From assembly GCF_014705605.1 (NCBI RefSeq), contig NZ_JACXIZ010000020.1, positions 1 to 64,000 on the forward strand: a DNA stretch of 64,000 nt. The letters run 5' to 3'. Made by a program: the position numbers and the translations under genes. The notes beneath the pieces are model-generated. The model made no database searches. It was given only the letters and a program-made list of their open reading frames with translations, and was not told the origin of the DNA. The number at the start of each line of letters is the position of its first letter. The stretch's first letter is position 1. Shown piece after piece: positions 7,393 through 16,552 of the stretch. This DNA is from Paenibacillus sabuli (GTDB taxonomy: Bacteria; Bacillota; Bacilli; Paenibacillales; Paenibacillaceae).

Positions 7393-8486
7393 ACGTCCCC
7401 TCCGTCGCGCGTCTGTTCGTTCGCCGGGTTGGTTACCACGCCGCTCGCCTCGTGGTCTGTCTCCTCGCAGTCCACCATGACGTGGATCGTGCCGCCGTCA
7501 TGGGCGTTGCGCAGCTCGAAGGCGCGTTTGACCTCGCGCAGTGGCACGATATGGGTGATCATTTCCTTCGTATTGACGAGGCCGTCCATGACCAGGCGCA
7601 GCCCTTCCTCGAAGAAGCGCCGGTTGTCGATATCGCGCTTGGGCTCGGTGGAGAGAATGTCGAGCCGTTTTTTGTGCACCTTGAAAAAGTCGACCGGCTC
7701 GTTGCAGGTGCCGATGCAGCCGTACATGACGATCCGGCCGTTCTGGGCGGCGGCGTCAATCGCGTCGACCATGCCCGCGCCCTCCAGCAGGCAGGGGATG
7801 ACGACGTCGAACCCGTCCGGGAAGTCGGCGCCGACCGTGTCCATCGTACGGGCGCCGGCGTGCGGCAGCCTGTAGGTGTGCGTCGCCCCGTACTTGCGGG
7901 CCAGCGCCAGCTTCTCGTCATAGAGATCGGTCACGACGAGCCGGCGCGGACTGAACAGTCGGATCACCTGCGTCATGACCAGTCCGCTGACGCCCTGGCC
8001 GGTGATCAGCACGTCCTTGTGCGGGGCGAGCTCGGCCAGCTCCGCCGCATGCAGGATGCCCGGCAGCACCTCGATCAGCGAGCCCTCGATGAGCGGCAGC
8101 GATTTTGGCAGCGTTTTCAGCGAGAAGGGCGCGCAGCAGACGTATTCGGCGAAGGCGCCCCATACGTAACGCAACGCGACTTGATCGCCCGCGCGGATGC
8201 CGATGACGCCCTCGCCGACCTTGTCCACGATGCCCGCCACCTCGTGGCCCAGACGCGTCGGATAGCTGATGAATTCGGGCGAGCGCGCCCCGCGGTACAC
8301 CTCGACGTCGCTGCCGCAGATGCCGACCCACTTGATCCGCACGCGCACCTCGCCTTCGCGCGGCTCGGGGATGCGAGCCCGCGCCAGCTCGATCCGGCCC
8401 ACGGCCGGCAGCACGGCGCAGAGCTGCGTATCGGGTCCGTCCTCGTCCACGAGCTCCATCGGCGGGACAGTCATTTTGGTTACCAT
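7389..8486 (-). CDS. zinc-binding alcohol/polyol dehydrogenase (MDR family)
   Basis: 365 residues from the ATG at 8486, which follows GGAGTGATACGC; the frame stays open further upstream but without a ribosome site or conserved sequence. Signatures of medium-chain dehydrogenases: VGICGSDVEVYRG (catalytic Zn Cys), GHEVAGIVDKVGEGV, and a Rossmann segment around VLITGQGVSGLVMTQVI. The structural Zn lobe cysteines normally found after GHE are absent, which is common in this group. Likely oxidises a sugar alcohol or sugar with NAD(P). It is the first gene of a two-gene operon with the sulfatase, hinting at catabolism of a sulfated sugar or polyol. Confidence 0.88.
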   Translation of the reverse strand: MVTKMTVPPMELVDEDGPDTQLCAVLPAVGRIELARARIPEPREGEVRVRIKWVGICGSDVEVYRGARSPEFISYPTRLGHEVAGIVDKVGEGVIGIRAGDQVALRYVWGAFAEYVCCAPFSLKTLPKSLPLIEGSLIEVLPGILHAAELAELAPHKDVLITGQGVSGLVMTQVIRLFSPRRLVVTDLYDEKLALARKYGATHTYRLPHAGARTMDTVGADFPDGFDVVIPCLLEGAGMVDAIDAAAQNGRIVMYGCIGTCNEPVDFFKVHKKRLDILSTEPKRDIDNRRFFEEGLRLVMDGLVNTKEMITHIVPLREVKRAFELRNAHDGGTIHVMVDCEETDHEASGVVTNPANEQTRDGGDV

Positions 8487-8671
8487 GCGTATCACTCCAT
8501 TTGTCGGGATATGACTCCAGTGTAGGCCAAGTCGGCTGCGCCCACAATGCCCGATCGTCAGCAATCTCTGTCCGATACTCAGATGCCGCGGTGCGGAAGA
8601 CGCCTGCGGGAGAGGACAGGCGCGCTGTCGATGAGGTATAATGCATACGAGCAATCGGAAGGAGGGAGCGC

Positions 8672-9265
8672 GTGGGAACACTCTTATTTGTGCTCGGACC
8701 GGCCGGCGCAGGCAAAACAACGATTGCCGCCGCACTCGCTCAGCGCCGCAAGATGGCGGTGCTGGATATGGATACGCTGTTGCGGCCGGCGGCGGAGGCG
8801 ATCATGCGCGCGGCCGGGCTCGATCCCGAGGATCGCGATTCGGAGGCGTACAAGACACGCTGCCGGGACCTCGGCTATCGCATCACGATGGACGCGACGC
8901 TGGACAATCTGGCGCTCGGGCTCGACGCCTGCGTCATCGGCCCCTTCACGCAGGAGACATCGGATGCGGACTGGCTGGAGCGCGAGCTCGCGCCGCTCGG
9001 CGCCGCGCGCGGGCAGGTGCAGGTGCGGGTGCTGATGGTGCATCTGAGCGATCTGGACGCCTACCGGTCCCGGATCGAGGCGCGCGCCTCGCGCCTGGAC
9101 CGCTGGAAGCTGGAGCATTGGGAGACGTTCAGCCGCTCGCTTGCCCGCCGCGAGGTGCGGTGGCCGCTGGCGCCGGGCGACGTGCTGCACTACGACAACG
9201 CGCGCCCGCTCACTGCGGACAGGGTGGCGGAGCTGGAGCGATTCCTCGGCGGAGCGTCGCAATGA
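8672..9265 (+). CDS. P-loop AAA/kinase-like ATPase
   Basis: 197 residues. GTG start at 8672 behind GGAAGGAGGG. The Walker A motif GPAGAGKTT lies at residues 9-17, followed by VLDMDTLL, where the Asp pair is placed as in small-molecule kinases. The size, the DRW...RR lid-like region and the lack of other domains suggest a shikimate/gluconate-kinase-like or zeta-toxin-like P-loop protein. The substrate is unknown. A TATAAT at 8637-8642 lies 30 bases upstream. It is divergent from the dehydrogenase. Confidence 0.75.
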   Translation: MGTLLFVLGPAGAGKTTIAAALAQRRKMAVLDMDTLLRPAAEAIMRAAGLDPEDRDSEAYKTRCRDLGYRITMDATLDNLALGLDACVIGPFTQETSDADWLERELAPLGAARGQVQVRVLMVHLSDLDAYRSRIEARASRLDRWKLEHWETFSRSLARREVRWPLAPGDVLHYDNARPLTADRVAELERFLGGASQ

Positions 9266-9281
9266 ACACGGTTGTTTCATT

Positions 9282-9335
9282 AAAGGTCGGCTGTCCCATA
9301 AGCGTCGGCTGTCCCCTAAACGTCGGTTGTCCCAT
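9282..9335 (+). repeat. 18-bp tandem repeat, three copies
   Basis: Three 18-bp units of the type AAGCGTCGGCTGTCCCCT fill the gap between the P-loop gene and the DUF423 gene, ending 9 bases before the latter's ribosome site. Confidence 0.8.
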
Positions 9336-9361
9336 TCCCAGTTAGGAGGGTTACTCGTATC

Positions 9362-9724
9362 ATGCAGACCTTATTGCTGCTCGGCAGCATCAACATGGCA
9401 CTGGCCGTGATCCTCGGCGCTTTTGGCGCGCATGCGCTCAAGAAGAGACTAACGCCGGAGCAGCTCGCCATCTACCAGACCGGCGTCCAGTACCACATCG
9501 CCCATGCGCTTGGCCTGCTGCTGCTCGGCGCGATCGCCGGCGGACCGGTCACGGTCCAAGGGGCCATGACGTCCGGCTGGCTGCTGCTGGCCGGGATCGT
9601 GCTGTTCAGCGGCAGCCTGTACGCGCTCAGCCTGAGCGGCGTGCGCAAGCTCGGCGCGATCACGCCGCTGGGCGGGCTGGCGTTCATCGCCGGCTGGCTC
9701 GCGCTCGTCTGGGCGCTGGTCTGA
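9362..9724 (+). CDS. DUF423 family membrane protein (YwdK-like)
   Basis: 120 residues with four hydrophobic segments (about 2-20, 42-62, 70-90, 98-118). The family hallmarks are present: GAFGAHALKK at residues 19-28 and YHIAHALGLLLLG at 40-52. These are small integral membrane proteins of unknown function. The ATG at 9362 follows AGGAGGG. It may be cotranscribed with the P-loop gene. Confidence 0.88.
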   Translation: MQTLLLLGSINMALAVILGAFGAHALKKRLTPEQLAIYQTGVQYHIAHALGLLLLGAIAGGPVTVQGAMTSGWLLLAGIVLFSGSLYALSLSGVRKLGAITPLGGLAFIAGWLALVWALV

Positions 9725-9736
9725 GCCGGGGCGGAT

Positions 9737-10070
9737 ATAAGCGTAAAAAGTGAGCTTGCACGGCGAAATCTGCTCGGAATGCTGAAATAAGCGTAAAAAG
9801 TGAGCTTGCACGGCGGAATCTGCTTGGGATGCTGAAATAAGCGTAAAAAGTGAGCTTGCACGGCGGAATCTGCTCGGAATGCTGAAATAAGCGTAAAAAG
9901 TGAGCTTGCACGGCGAAATCTGCTTGGGATACTGAAATAAGCGTAAAAAGTGAGCTTGCACGGCGAAATCTGCTTGGGATACTGAAATAAGCGTAAAAAG
10001 TGAGCTTGCACGGCGGAATCTGCTCGGAATGCTGAAATAAGCGTAAAAAGTGAGGCTGCACGGCGGAATC
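9737..10070 (+). repeat. 50-bp tandem array 1 (seven units, last partial)
   Basis: Units start at 9737, 9787, 9837, 9887, 9937, 9987 and 10037: an exact 50-bp period. Each begins ATAAGCGTAAAAAGTGAG, continues CTTGCACGGCGAAATC and ends TGCTCGGAATGCTGAA; units differ at only a few positions. The array lies between the convergent DUF423 and binding-protein genes. All three minus-strand frames are open through it, but none has a ribosome site. Its core recurs in arrays at 20139, 46888 and 61993. Confidence 0.95.
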
Positions 10071-10091
10071 CCCGTGTTTGGTTTGACAAGA

Positions 10092-10142
10092 TGAAGAAGG
10101 GGCGTCCCGAGGTCATTTATGACTTTTGGGAAAGCCCCTTCT
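10092..10142. terminator. terminator of transport operon 1
   Basis: GAAGGGGC and GCCCCTTC form an outer stem at either end of the interval, reading as a hairpin on both strands, 24 bases past the binding-protein stop. Confidence 0.6.
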
Positions 10143-10165
10143 AGCGAATCGGGCTCTTGCTCGCG

Positions 10166-11701
10166 CTAGCGGCTGAGCGCTTCTTGCTCGGCCGCGTAGA
10201 TGGCGGTCGCCTGCTCGATCCAGTCGTCGCCGCCTTCGGCGAGATACTTGGCCTTGAAGTCTGCGTACAGGGCGTCCAGATCGCCGGTCGAGGTGATGGC
10301 GAGCGTGCGGAATTCCTTCTCCATATCGGCCAGTATCGTGCCGCGCTCCTGCTGCACCGCAGGCAGGCCGAACAGATACGCGTCCTCGATCGTCTCCTCC
10401 ATCGCCATCTGCCGCGCGCCGCGCGTGAGGTCGTTGAACAACTGGTCGCGCAGGCCGCCGATGCGGTAGACGATCGTCGAATACATATAGCCGCCCGCGT
10501 CCCGCAGCTGCACGGCATCGTCGTACGGCGGGATCCATTCGAATGCGCCGTCCGCGTTCCAGCGGTGATGGACGTCCTCCAGCCCGGCCCAGGTGAGCGT
10601 ATAGCCTTCGTCGCTGATGAGGTAGTCGAGCAATTGCATGGCCGCCTCGGGATGCTTTGCCTTGCTGGAGATGACGGTGAAGCTGCTGCTGTCCTCCAGC
10701 ACCGGCCGCAGATGGCCGCCCTGGCCGTCCGGTCCCTTGATGACCGTATAGACGAATTCCGGCTTCGGCTCCTCGACGTAGCGGCTCAGCCAGTTCTGCG
10801 TCGTCCCGTCGGCCGCGAAGTTGTAGGCGCCGACCGTACCGTTCCACAGCTTCTCGAACGATTGCAGCGTCGGCACGGTGGCGAATTCCGGATCGATCAA
10901 GCCTTCGTGATACAGGCCGTTCATATACTTGACGGCGTCGAGATAGCCCGGCGCGAGCATCCAGGGGATAAGCTGGCCGTCGATCTCTACCTGGCGGCCC
11001 TGGGGCACGCCGAATGCGGCGAACAGATGCTCCCAGGTCTGATTCACCTCGATCGCCACGCCGAGTCCGATCGTGTCGTTGACGCCGTTGCCGTTGGGGT
11101 CGTCGCGGACGAAGGCGCGCAGTACGTCGGTATAGGCGTCCAGTGTGGTCGGCACCTCGAGGCCGAGCTTGTCGAGCCAATCCTTGCGCAGCGCCAGCGC
11201 ATTGCCGGCGAACCAGCCGTCCGGCAGGCCGTAGGTCTTGCCGTCGATATAGGCGGGGCCCTTGAGATAGTCGCCCTTGTTCTCCAGGGTGTTTGGGCCA
11301 TGGGAGGCGAGCAGGTCGTCGAGCGGCAGGATGACGCCGTTGTCGACCAGCTCCGGCAGCTTTGCCTTCGACACCTTGAAGATATCCGGCGTTTTGCCGC
11401 TGACGATCATCGTGTTGAGCCGGTTCTCGTAGTCCTCGCCGACGACCGATTCGACCTGCGCATCGACGCCGGATTGCTTGCGGATCTCTTGGATGACCGG
11501 ATTGTCCTCGGGAAAATTGGTGGCGCGCGACATCAGCACCGTCACGGTCTGCATGTCGCCGCCGTCTGCGCCGCTCGCCGAATTGCCGGCTACCGGTGCG
11601 GGGCCGGAATTGCCGCCGCTGCAGGCGGACAAGCTCAGTGCGGCGAGCAGGATCGCTATGCCGCCGAACGCTGTTTTCGGTCGTTTATTCAGATTCACCA
11701 T
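10166..11701 (-). CDS. sugar ABC transporter substrate-binding lipoprotein (LplA type), system 1
   Basis: 511 residues. Lipoprotein signal with lipobox LSAC, lipidated Cys27. The sequence has the long-type CUT1 binding-protein features of the LplA group, including a DPNGNGVNDTIGLG loop (calcium-binding-like) near residue 200. It would capture an oligosaccharide outside the membrane and deliver it to the permeases encoded just upstream. Last gene of a minus-strand operon: regulator (13808-16009), permeases, binding protein. The ATG follows GAGGAGGTCTATCG. The 118-base gap to the permease holds an 11-bp tandem repeat. The substrate is unknown. Confidence 0.92.
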   Translation of the reverse strand: MVNLNKRPKTAFGGIAILLAALSLSACSGGNSGPAPVAGNSASGADGGDMQTVTVLMSRATNFPEDNPVIQEIRKQSGVDAQVESVVGEDYENRLNTMIVSGKTPDIFKVSKAKLPELVDNGVILPLDDLLASHGPNTLENKGDYLKGPAYIDGKTYGLPDGWFAGNALALRKDWLDKLGLEVPTTLDAYTDVLRAFVRDDPNGNGVNDTIGLGVAIEVNQTWEHLFAAFGVPQGRQVEIDGQLIPWMLAPGYLDAVKYMNGLYHEGLIDPEFATVPTLQSFEKLWNGTVGAYNFAADGTTQNWLSRYVEEPKPEFVYTVIKGPDGQGGHLRPVLEDSSSFTVISSKAKHPEAAMQLLDYLISDEGYTLTWAGLEDVHHRWNADGAFEWIPPYDDAVQLRDAGGYMYSTIVYRIGGLRDQLFNDLTRGARQMAMEETIEDAYLFGLPAVQQERGTILADMEKEFRTLAITSTGDLDALYADFKAKYLAEGGDDWIEQATAIYAAEQEALSR

Positions 11702-11715
11702 CGATAGACCTCCTC

Positions 11716-11753
11716 GTATGTCCTTCGTGTGTCCTTCATATGTCCTTCGTATG
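11716..11753 (-). repeat. 11-bp tandem repeat in the leader of the binding-protein gene
   Basis: Three 11-bp units reading GAAGGACATAC on the transcribed strand, ending next to the ribosome site. Confidence 0.6.
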
Positions 11754-11819
11754 AATCGAGTCTTCGCTAAAAGTTGAGCCTGCGGGATGCGTCGATCGTG
11801 TGGCCGATCAGCGCATCAA

Positions 11820-12695
11820 TCAGCCCTTCACCGAGCCGATCATGACGCCCTTGACGTAATACTTCTGCAGGAACGGGTAGATCATCAGCATCGGCAGCAT
11901 CGAGGCGACGATCGTCGCCATCTTGACCGATTCCTCCGAGACATTGGCCATCGCCGCCGTATCCTCAAAGCCGCGCGCCGATTCCATCGCGCTGAAGTTG
12001 AGCATGCTGCGCAGGAACACCGGCAGCACCTCGCGCTCCTGCGAATGGATATAGAGCACCGCATCGAAGTACGAGTTCCAGTGGTGCACGCCGTAGAACA
12101 GCGCGATCGCCGCCAGCACCGGCAGCGAGACCGGCAGGATGATCGAGACGAGCGTGCGCATCGGCGTGGCGCCGTCGATGTTCGCCGACTCCTCGAGCTC
12201 GGGCGGCACGCTCTGGAAGTAATTTTTCATGATGAAGAAATTCCAGGCGCTGATCGCCTGCGGCACGATGAGCGCCCACAGCGAGTCGACGAGCCCGAGG
12301 CTGTTCACGAGCAGATACGTCGGGATCATGCCGCCGCCGAACAGCATCGTGAAGAAGATCAGCAGCGTCAGCGGCGTGCGCCAGAGGAAGCGGCGAATCG
12401 AGAGCGGGTACGCGAGCATCGCCGTCATGAAGACGTTGACGAACGTGCCGACCAGCAGGCGAAACAGCGAGTTGCCGTAGGCGTTCCAGATGCCCGAATT
12501 GCGGAACATCATGCCGTAGGAATCGAGCGATAGGCCCTTGGGCAGCAGGAACAGGCCGCCGCCCATCGCCTGGCGCGGATCGCTCAGCGAGTACATCAGC
12601 ACATGCCAGAACGGATACAGCGTGACGACGGTGAGCAGCAGGAGCAGCAGCGTGAGGGCCCACTGGCCGGGCGTGCTTTTGCGGAGCAGGGTCAC
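11820..12695 (-). CDS. carbohydrate ABC transporter permease (YtcP/LplC type), system 1
   Basis: 291 residues with six hydrophobic helices, the first at about 12-32. The cytoplasmic EAA loop is present (EESANIDGATPMRTL, about residues 180-194), where the permease contacts the ATPase. It ends in the group's typical QKYYVKGVMIGSVKG. GTG start at 12695 after AGGAGGTG. It lies 13 bases after the LplB-type permease stop in the same operon. Confidence 0.93.
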   Translation of the reverse strand: MTLLRKSTPGQWALTLLLLLLTVVTLYPFWHVLMYSLSDPRQAMGGGLFLLPKGLSLDSYGMMFRNSGIWNAYGNSLFRLLVGTFVNVFMTAMLAYPLSIRRFLWRTPLTLLIFFTMLFGGGMIPTYLLVNSLGLVDSLWALIVPQAISAWNFFIMKNYFQSVPPELEESANIDGATPMRTLVSIILPVSLPVLAAIALFYGVHHWNSYFDAVLYIHSQEREVLPVFLRSMLNFSAMESARGFEDTAAMANVSEESVKMATIVASMLPMLMIYPFLQKYYVKGVMIGSVKG

Positions 12696-12708
12696 TTGCG
12701 GGCACCTC

Positions 12709-13647
12709 CTAGATGAGACCGCTGTCGCGGTCGATTTTTTTGGCGACGGCGTTCGTCAGCAGCACGAGCGCGAGACCGACGGTTGACTTGAACAAGCCCG
12801 AGGCGGTGGCGAGGTCGTACTTCGCTTCCTCGAAGGCGAGCTTGTAGAGGTACGTATCGAGAATTTCGGATACCTCGTACACGACCGGATTGTAGAGCGC
12901 ATAGACCTGCTCGAGTCCGGCGTTGAGGAAGCTGCCGACATGGAAGATGAGCAGGATGACGATCGTCGTGCGCAGGCCGGGCAATGTCACATGCCAGAGC
13001 TGCCGCCATTTGCGGGCGCCGTCGACCGTCGCCGCCTCGTACAGATGCGGATCGATCGTGGCGATCGTCGCCAGATAGAGCACCGTGCCGAAGCCGGCCT
13101 CCTTCCAGATCGAGGAGACGATCAGCAGGCCGCGGAAGGTCTCGCGGTCACCCATGATGTTCATGACAGCGCCTTCATGACCGAACAGCGCGGCGATGTC
13201 GCGGACGATGCCCGTGGAGGGCGACAGGATGGCATACAGGATGCCGCCGATGACGACCCAGGACACGAAGTGGGGCAGATAGACGCTCGTTTGTACGAAT
13301 TTTTTGAACAGCGTATGCCGCACTTCGTTGATCAGCAGCGCCAGGATGATCGGCGCGGGGAAGACGAATACGAGCTGATACAGGCTGATCACGATCGTGT
13401 TGCGCAGCGCCCGGCGAAAGCCGGACATGCCGAACAGCGTCTGAAAGTTGTCCCAGCCGGCCCAATCGCTGGCGAAGATGCCCTGGTACAGATTGTAATG
13501 CTTGAAGGCGATGACGATGCCGTACATCGGGCCGTATTGAAAGACCAGAAAAAACAGGATGCCCGGCAAGGCCATCAGATACAGCCATTTGTCCTTGCGC
13601 AGGGTGCGGATAATCGCGCCGCGCCGGGGACGTATGCTAGATTCCAT
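12709..13647 (-). CDS. sugar ABC transporter permease (LplB type), system 1
   Basis: 312 residues, six transmembrane helices starting at about residue 20 (WLYLMALPGILFFLVFQYGP). EAA loop EAATVDGARKWRQLW near residue 210. The ATG follows AAGGAG by 8 bases. Pairs with the YtcP-type permease to form the membrane channel. No ATPase gene is present in the operon. Confidence 0.93.
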   Translation of the reverse strand: MESSIRPRRGAIIRTLRKDKWLYLMALPGILFFLVFQYGPMYGIVIAFKHYNLYQGIFASDWAGWDNFQTLFGMSGFRRALRNTIVISLYQLVFVFPAPIILALLINEVRHTLFKKFVQTSVYLPHFVSWVVIGGILYAILSPSTGIVRDIAALFGHEGAVMNIMGDRETFRGLLIVSSIWKEAGFGTVLYLATIATIDPHLYEAATVDGARKWRQLWHVTLPGLRTTIVILLIFHVGSFLNAGLEQVYALYNPVVYEVSEILDTYLYKLAFEEAKYDLATASGLFKSTVGLALVLLTNAVAKKIDRDSGLI

Positions 13648-13807
13648 GGCGATGCTCCTTTCGAATGGCTCGCTCCTTCCGTGCTATCGTTGCGCGCGCT
13701 GCAACCGCATTCACTATAGCGCGGCCTGAACCAGCCGGGCAACCTGCATCTTTCCCCGCACCCTACAGGATTCGCAAGAACCGCGCCGGGCCTGGCACGA
13801 CGGCGGC

Positions 13808-16009
13808 TCAAGCGCGCCGGTAGTCCGCCGGCGTCACCCCGACGCTGCGCTTGAAGGCGCGCGTGAACGACAGCGCATTGGGGTAGCCGACCTGGCCGGC
13901 GATGTGGCCGATCGGCTCTGCGGACTGCTCGAGCAGCCGCTTCGCCGCTTCGAGACGGCGCTGCATGACGTAGTCGAGGAAGCCGACGCCGAAGCGGGAC
14001 TTGAACTGGCGGCTGAGCGCCTTGTCGCTGAAGCCGTAGGCGTCGCCGAGCGCGGCGAGCGACAGCTCGGGATCGGCGTAGTGGCGGTCGATGTGGGCGC
14101 GCACCTCGTCCAGCGCGGTCGAGTCGCCGGCAGGCAGTCGGCTCGCGACGAGCTGCTGCGCGGCCGCGATCAAGGCGGTGCGCAGCTCGCGGCACAGCGC
14201 CTCCAGCGTCCGCTCGCCATGCAGCAGCCGCTCCACAGACGGCGCGCAGCGCTCCCTCCACTCGCGCAGCAGCGGCTCGGGCAAGCGCTGCAGCTCCAGG
14301 CCGATATGATACAGCAGACCGCGTACCAGCAGCTCGATCTCCTCGGCCGGGATGAGCAGGCCGCGCAGCCGTGTCAGCCACTCCTCGCATTGCGGATTCC
14401 AGCCGGGCCCGGCCATGCGATAGGCGGCGGCCGCCTCCGGGGTGCGGACCAGCACCGCCAGCGCGGCGGTGTCGTCGGCCAGCGCGAGCTGCTCGCTGCC
14501 GAGCACGCCGCCGATGCCCAGCGCGCGCTTGTAGCGCAGCAGCCGTTGCGCCTGGCGATAGGCGGCGTCGAGGGCGCACGGATCGATCGCGGAGGGCGCG
14601 ACCGCGATCGTGACGCTGAGCCTCAGATGGGCGCCGATCCATGCTGCGGCCCGGCGCAATGCGGCGGGATCCGATGAGCCGGGCCGGGCGCCTGCATCGC
14701 CGTGCAGCACGGCAATCCGGCTAGGCGATACCCATTCCATCCACGGCTCGCCGAGCGGGGTGCCGCGGGTCGTCTCGAGCACCACGTTGTAGATCGCGAA
14801 CTTGAGCAGCGCCTGATCGCGCTTGCCGTACCGCGCGACGAAGCCGTCGTAGTCGTCGATCTCCGCGAGCGCCAGCACGCAGGCGCCGTCCGGCCAGCGC
14901 CAGCCATGCGCGCGCAGCTCGCGTCTCGCCTCCTCCGGGCTGCCGGCATAGTCGCCGGCCAGCAGCGCCTCGCATAGCGAGCGGCGGCGAATCGCGGCAT
15001 GCTCGCGGTGCTGCTGCTCGTACGCGGTCGCCCGCTCGATCATGCGCTCGAGCTCCTGCTCGAGGAAGCCGAATTGCTCGCGCGGGGCATGCCCGCTGCC
15101 GCGCGCGCCGGTCATGCGCTCGAGCCGCGAGAGGATCGACTGAATCGGCTCGTAGTGCCGCTTGGTCGAGCGGATCATCCACAGTGCGCCGAGCGCGGTC
15201 AGCACGCAGCCCGCTGCCACATACAGCGCGGTCAAGGTGCCGAGCAGCTCGTGCAGGATGCCCTCGCGGTACCCGAGCTGCACCGTGTACCCGGTGTGTG
15301 CCGAGGCGAAGGCGGCGTCGGTGCCGATGCCTTCCGGGCCGGAGGCGAGCAGCGGCGAGCCGTCGCCGTCGCGGATCGTGACCCGCGTACTGGAGGGATC
15401 GGACAGCCGGCCGACCAGCTCCGTCAGCGCCGCTGTGCTGACATTGAGCACGACTGCGCCGCCGGATTGCTGCAGCATCGGCAGCTCGAGCGCGATGGAG
15501 ACGACGGAGGCGGGGGATTGGCCTTCGAACTCGCGGTACGCGCGCGCGGCGCTCCATTGCTGTCCGGCTGCCGGTTCGCTGAGCACGGCCTGGAGGTAAG
15601 CTGCGTCGCCGAACCGCTCCAGCGTGGAGGCGACATTGCGCGTCTGGATCGTCCGGTCGGCCTGACGGTAGACGTAGATCGAATCGATCAGCGGATGGCG
15701 CTGGGCGAGCTCCCGCAGCATCACCGAGAGCTCGTAGGTGCTGTAATAGGAATTGTGGGTCGGATTGAGACGCGCGAGCAGGAGGAAGCGGGTCTTGTCG
15801 AGCAGCTCGTGACGGACGACGCGCTCGGCCGCCGCGAGCTCGCGGTCGAGGGCCGAGCTGATGAATGTCGCCATGATCAGGCTCTCGCGCTTCAGCGTTT
15901 CCCTGGAGAGATAGCCCGACCCGGTCAGGATGAGCACGAGCAGCAGGAAGAAGACCGCGAAAAAAGCGGGCAGGGAGGAAAGCAGCAGACGGTTGGAGTT
16001 GTGGCGCAC
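13808..16009 (-). CDS. membrane-anchored AraC-family sensor-regulator, system 1
   Basis: 733 residues. A first transmembrane helix (about 13-35) and a second (about 248-270) bracket an extracellular sensor of about 210 residues, followed by a HAMP-like linker. The last 100 residues are an AraC DNA-binding domain with two helix-turn-helix units (LSLAALGDAYGFSDKALSRQ and IGHIAGQVGYPNALSFTRAF). Such one-component regulators in Paenibacillaceae sense a sugar outside and activate the adjacent transporter. GTG start at 16009 after AAGGAGGTATAACCT. It is 160 bp upstream of the permease operon in the same direction. Confidence 0.9.
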   Translation of the reverse strand: MRHNSNRLLLSSLPAFFAVFFLLLVLILTGSGYLSRETLKRESLIMATFISSALDRELAAAERVVRHELLDKTRFLLLARLNPTHNSYYSTYELSVMLRELAQRHPLIDSIYVYRQADRTIQTRNVASTLERFGDAAYLQAVLSEPAAGQQWSAARAYREFEGQSPASVVSIALELPMLQQSGGAVVLNVSTAALTELVGRLSDPSSTRVTIRDGDGSPLLASGPEGIGTDAAFASAHTGYTVQLGYREGILHELLGTLTALYVAAGCVLTALGALWMIRSTKRHYEPIQSILSRLERMTGARGSGHAPREQFGFLEQELERMIERATAYEQQHREHAAIRRRSLCEALLAGDYAGSPEEARRELRAHGWRWPDGACVLALAEIDDYDGFVARYGKRDQALLKFAIYNVVLETTRGTPLGEPWMEWVSPSRIAVLHGDAGARPGSSDPAALRRAAAWIGAHLRLSVTIAVAPSAIDPCALDAAYRQAQRLLRYKRALGIGGVLGSEQLALADDTAALAVLVRTPEAAAAYRMAGPGWNPQCEEWLTRLRGLLIPAEEIELLVRGLLYHIGLELQRLPEPLLREWRERCAPSVERLLHGERTLEALCRELRTALIAAAQQLVASRLPAGDSTALDEVRAHIDRHYADPELSLAALGDAYGFSDKALSRQFKSRFGVGFLDYVMQRRLEAAKRLLEQSAEPIGHIAGQVGYPNALSFTRAFKRSVGVTPADYRRA

Positions 16010-16066
16010 AGGTTATACCTCCTTGATAGACGTCGCCTTGGATAGCGGCCGCCCAACGCGCAATGC

Positions 16067-16091
16067 CCCTTCATGCAGCGGCATGAAGGGG
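16067..16091 (-). terminator. hairpin after the Rieske gene
   Basis: Perfect 11-bp stem CCCCTTCATGC / GCATGAAGGGG with a 3-base loop, about 80 bases past the Rieske stop. There is no T-run, so it may act as a weak terminator or 3' stabiliser. Confidence 0.5.
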
Positions 16092-16168
16092 TGTGGAGCA
16101 GAAGGGCGGCTCGGACAAGGGATTCAGCCAAAGCGTCGGGGCGTCCAGGCACCGGTGTTCTGGCGGCC

Positions 16169-16552
16169 TCAAGCGGGCAGATGAACGTAGATGCGGGCCT
16201 CCTGATCGACCGAGACCTCGTATTTCTCTACCGAGACGTCGTAGGTGAGCGTGCGCATGCGCGGGTCGACGACCATCTGCCCGGTCTTGATGTCGAATTC
16301 CCACTGGTGCCACGGACAGCGTACGATTTCGCCCTCGCAGGTGTAAGCGAAGTCGCCGGGCCCGCTCGAGGTGACGTAGGCCGAAGTCACGCCCTCGCAC
16401 AGTCCTGCGCCCTGGTGCGGGCACAGATTGCGCAGCGCGTAGTAGACGCCGTCGATATTGTACACGCCGACGCTCTTGCCGCCGGCCTCGACGATCCGCT
16501 TGCCGCCGGGCTGCAGCTCGCCTACGGTCGCCACATAATGCTTGGCGCTCAT
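16169..16552 (-). CDS. Rieske [2Fe-2S] protein
   Basis: 127 residues. The cluster ligands are Cys44 and His46 (NLCPHQGAG) and Cys79 and His82 (VRCPWHQWEFD). This is a stand-alone Rieske ferredoxin/oxygenase-component fold without a catalytic oxygenase domain. The ATG at 16552 overlaps the TGA of the amidohydrolase by 4 bp, so the two are translationally coupled. It presumably passes electrons to a partner enzyme, or is a ferredoxin for an oxygenase encoded elsewhere. The pairing with an ACMSD-like hydrolase suggests aromatic or cyclic-compound catabolism (inference). Confidence 0.9.
   Translation of the reverse strand: MSAKHYVATVGELQPGGKRIVEAGGKSVGVYNIDGVYYALRNLCPHQGAGLCEGVTSAYVTSSGPGDFAYTCEGEIVRCPWHQWEFDIKTGQMVVDPRMRTLTYDVSVEKYEVSVDQEARIYVHLPA

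Noticed and set aside
9737-10070. A CRISPR array
   Set aside because: The full 50-bp unit is repeated with few changes; there are no unique spacers between constant repeats, and no cas genes are in the window.
9449-10116. Repeat proteins encoded on the minus strand across array 1
   Set aside because: All three minus frames are open because the unit has no stop in any frame; there is no start with a ribosome site, and the frame continues antisense into DUF423.
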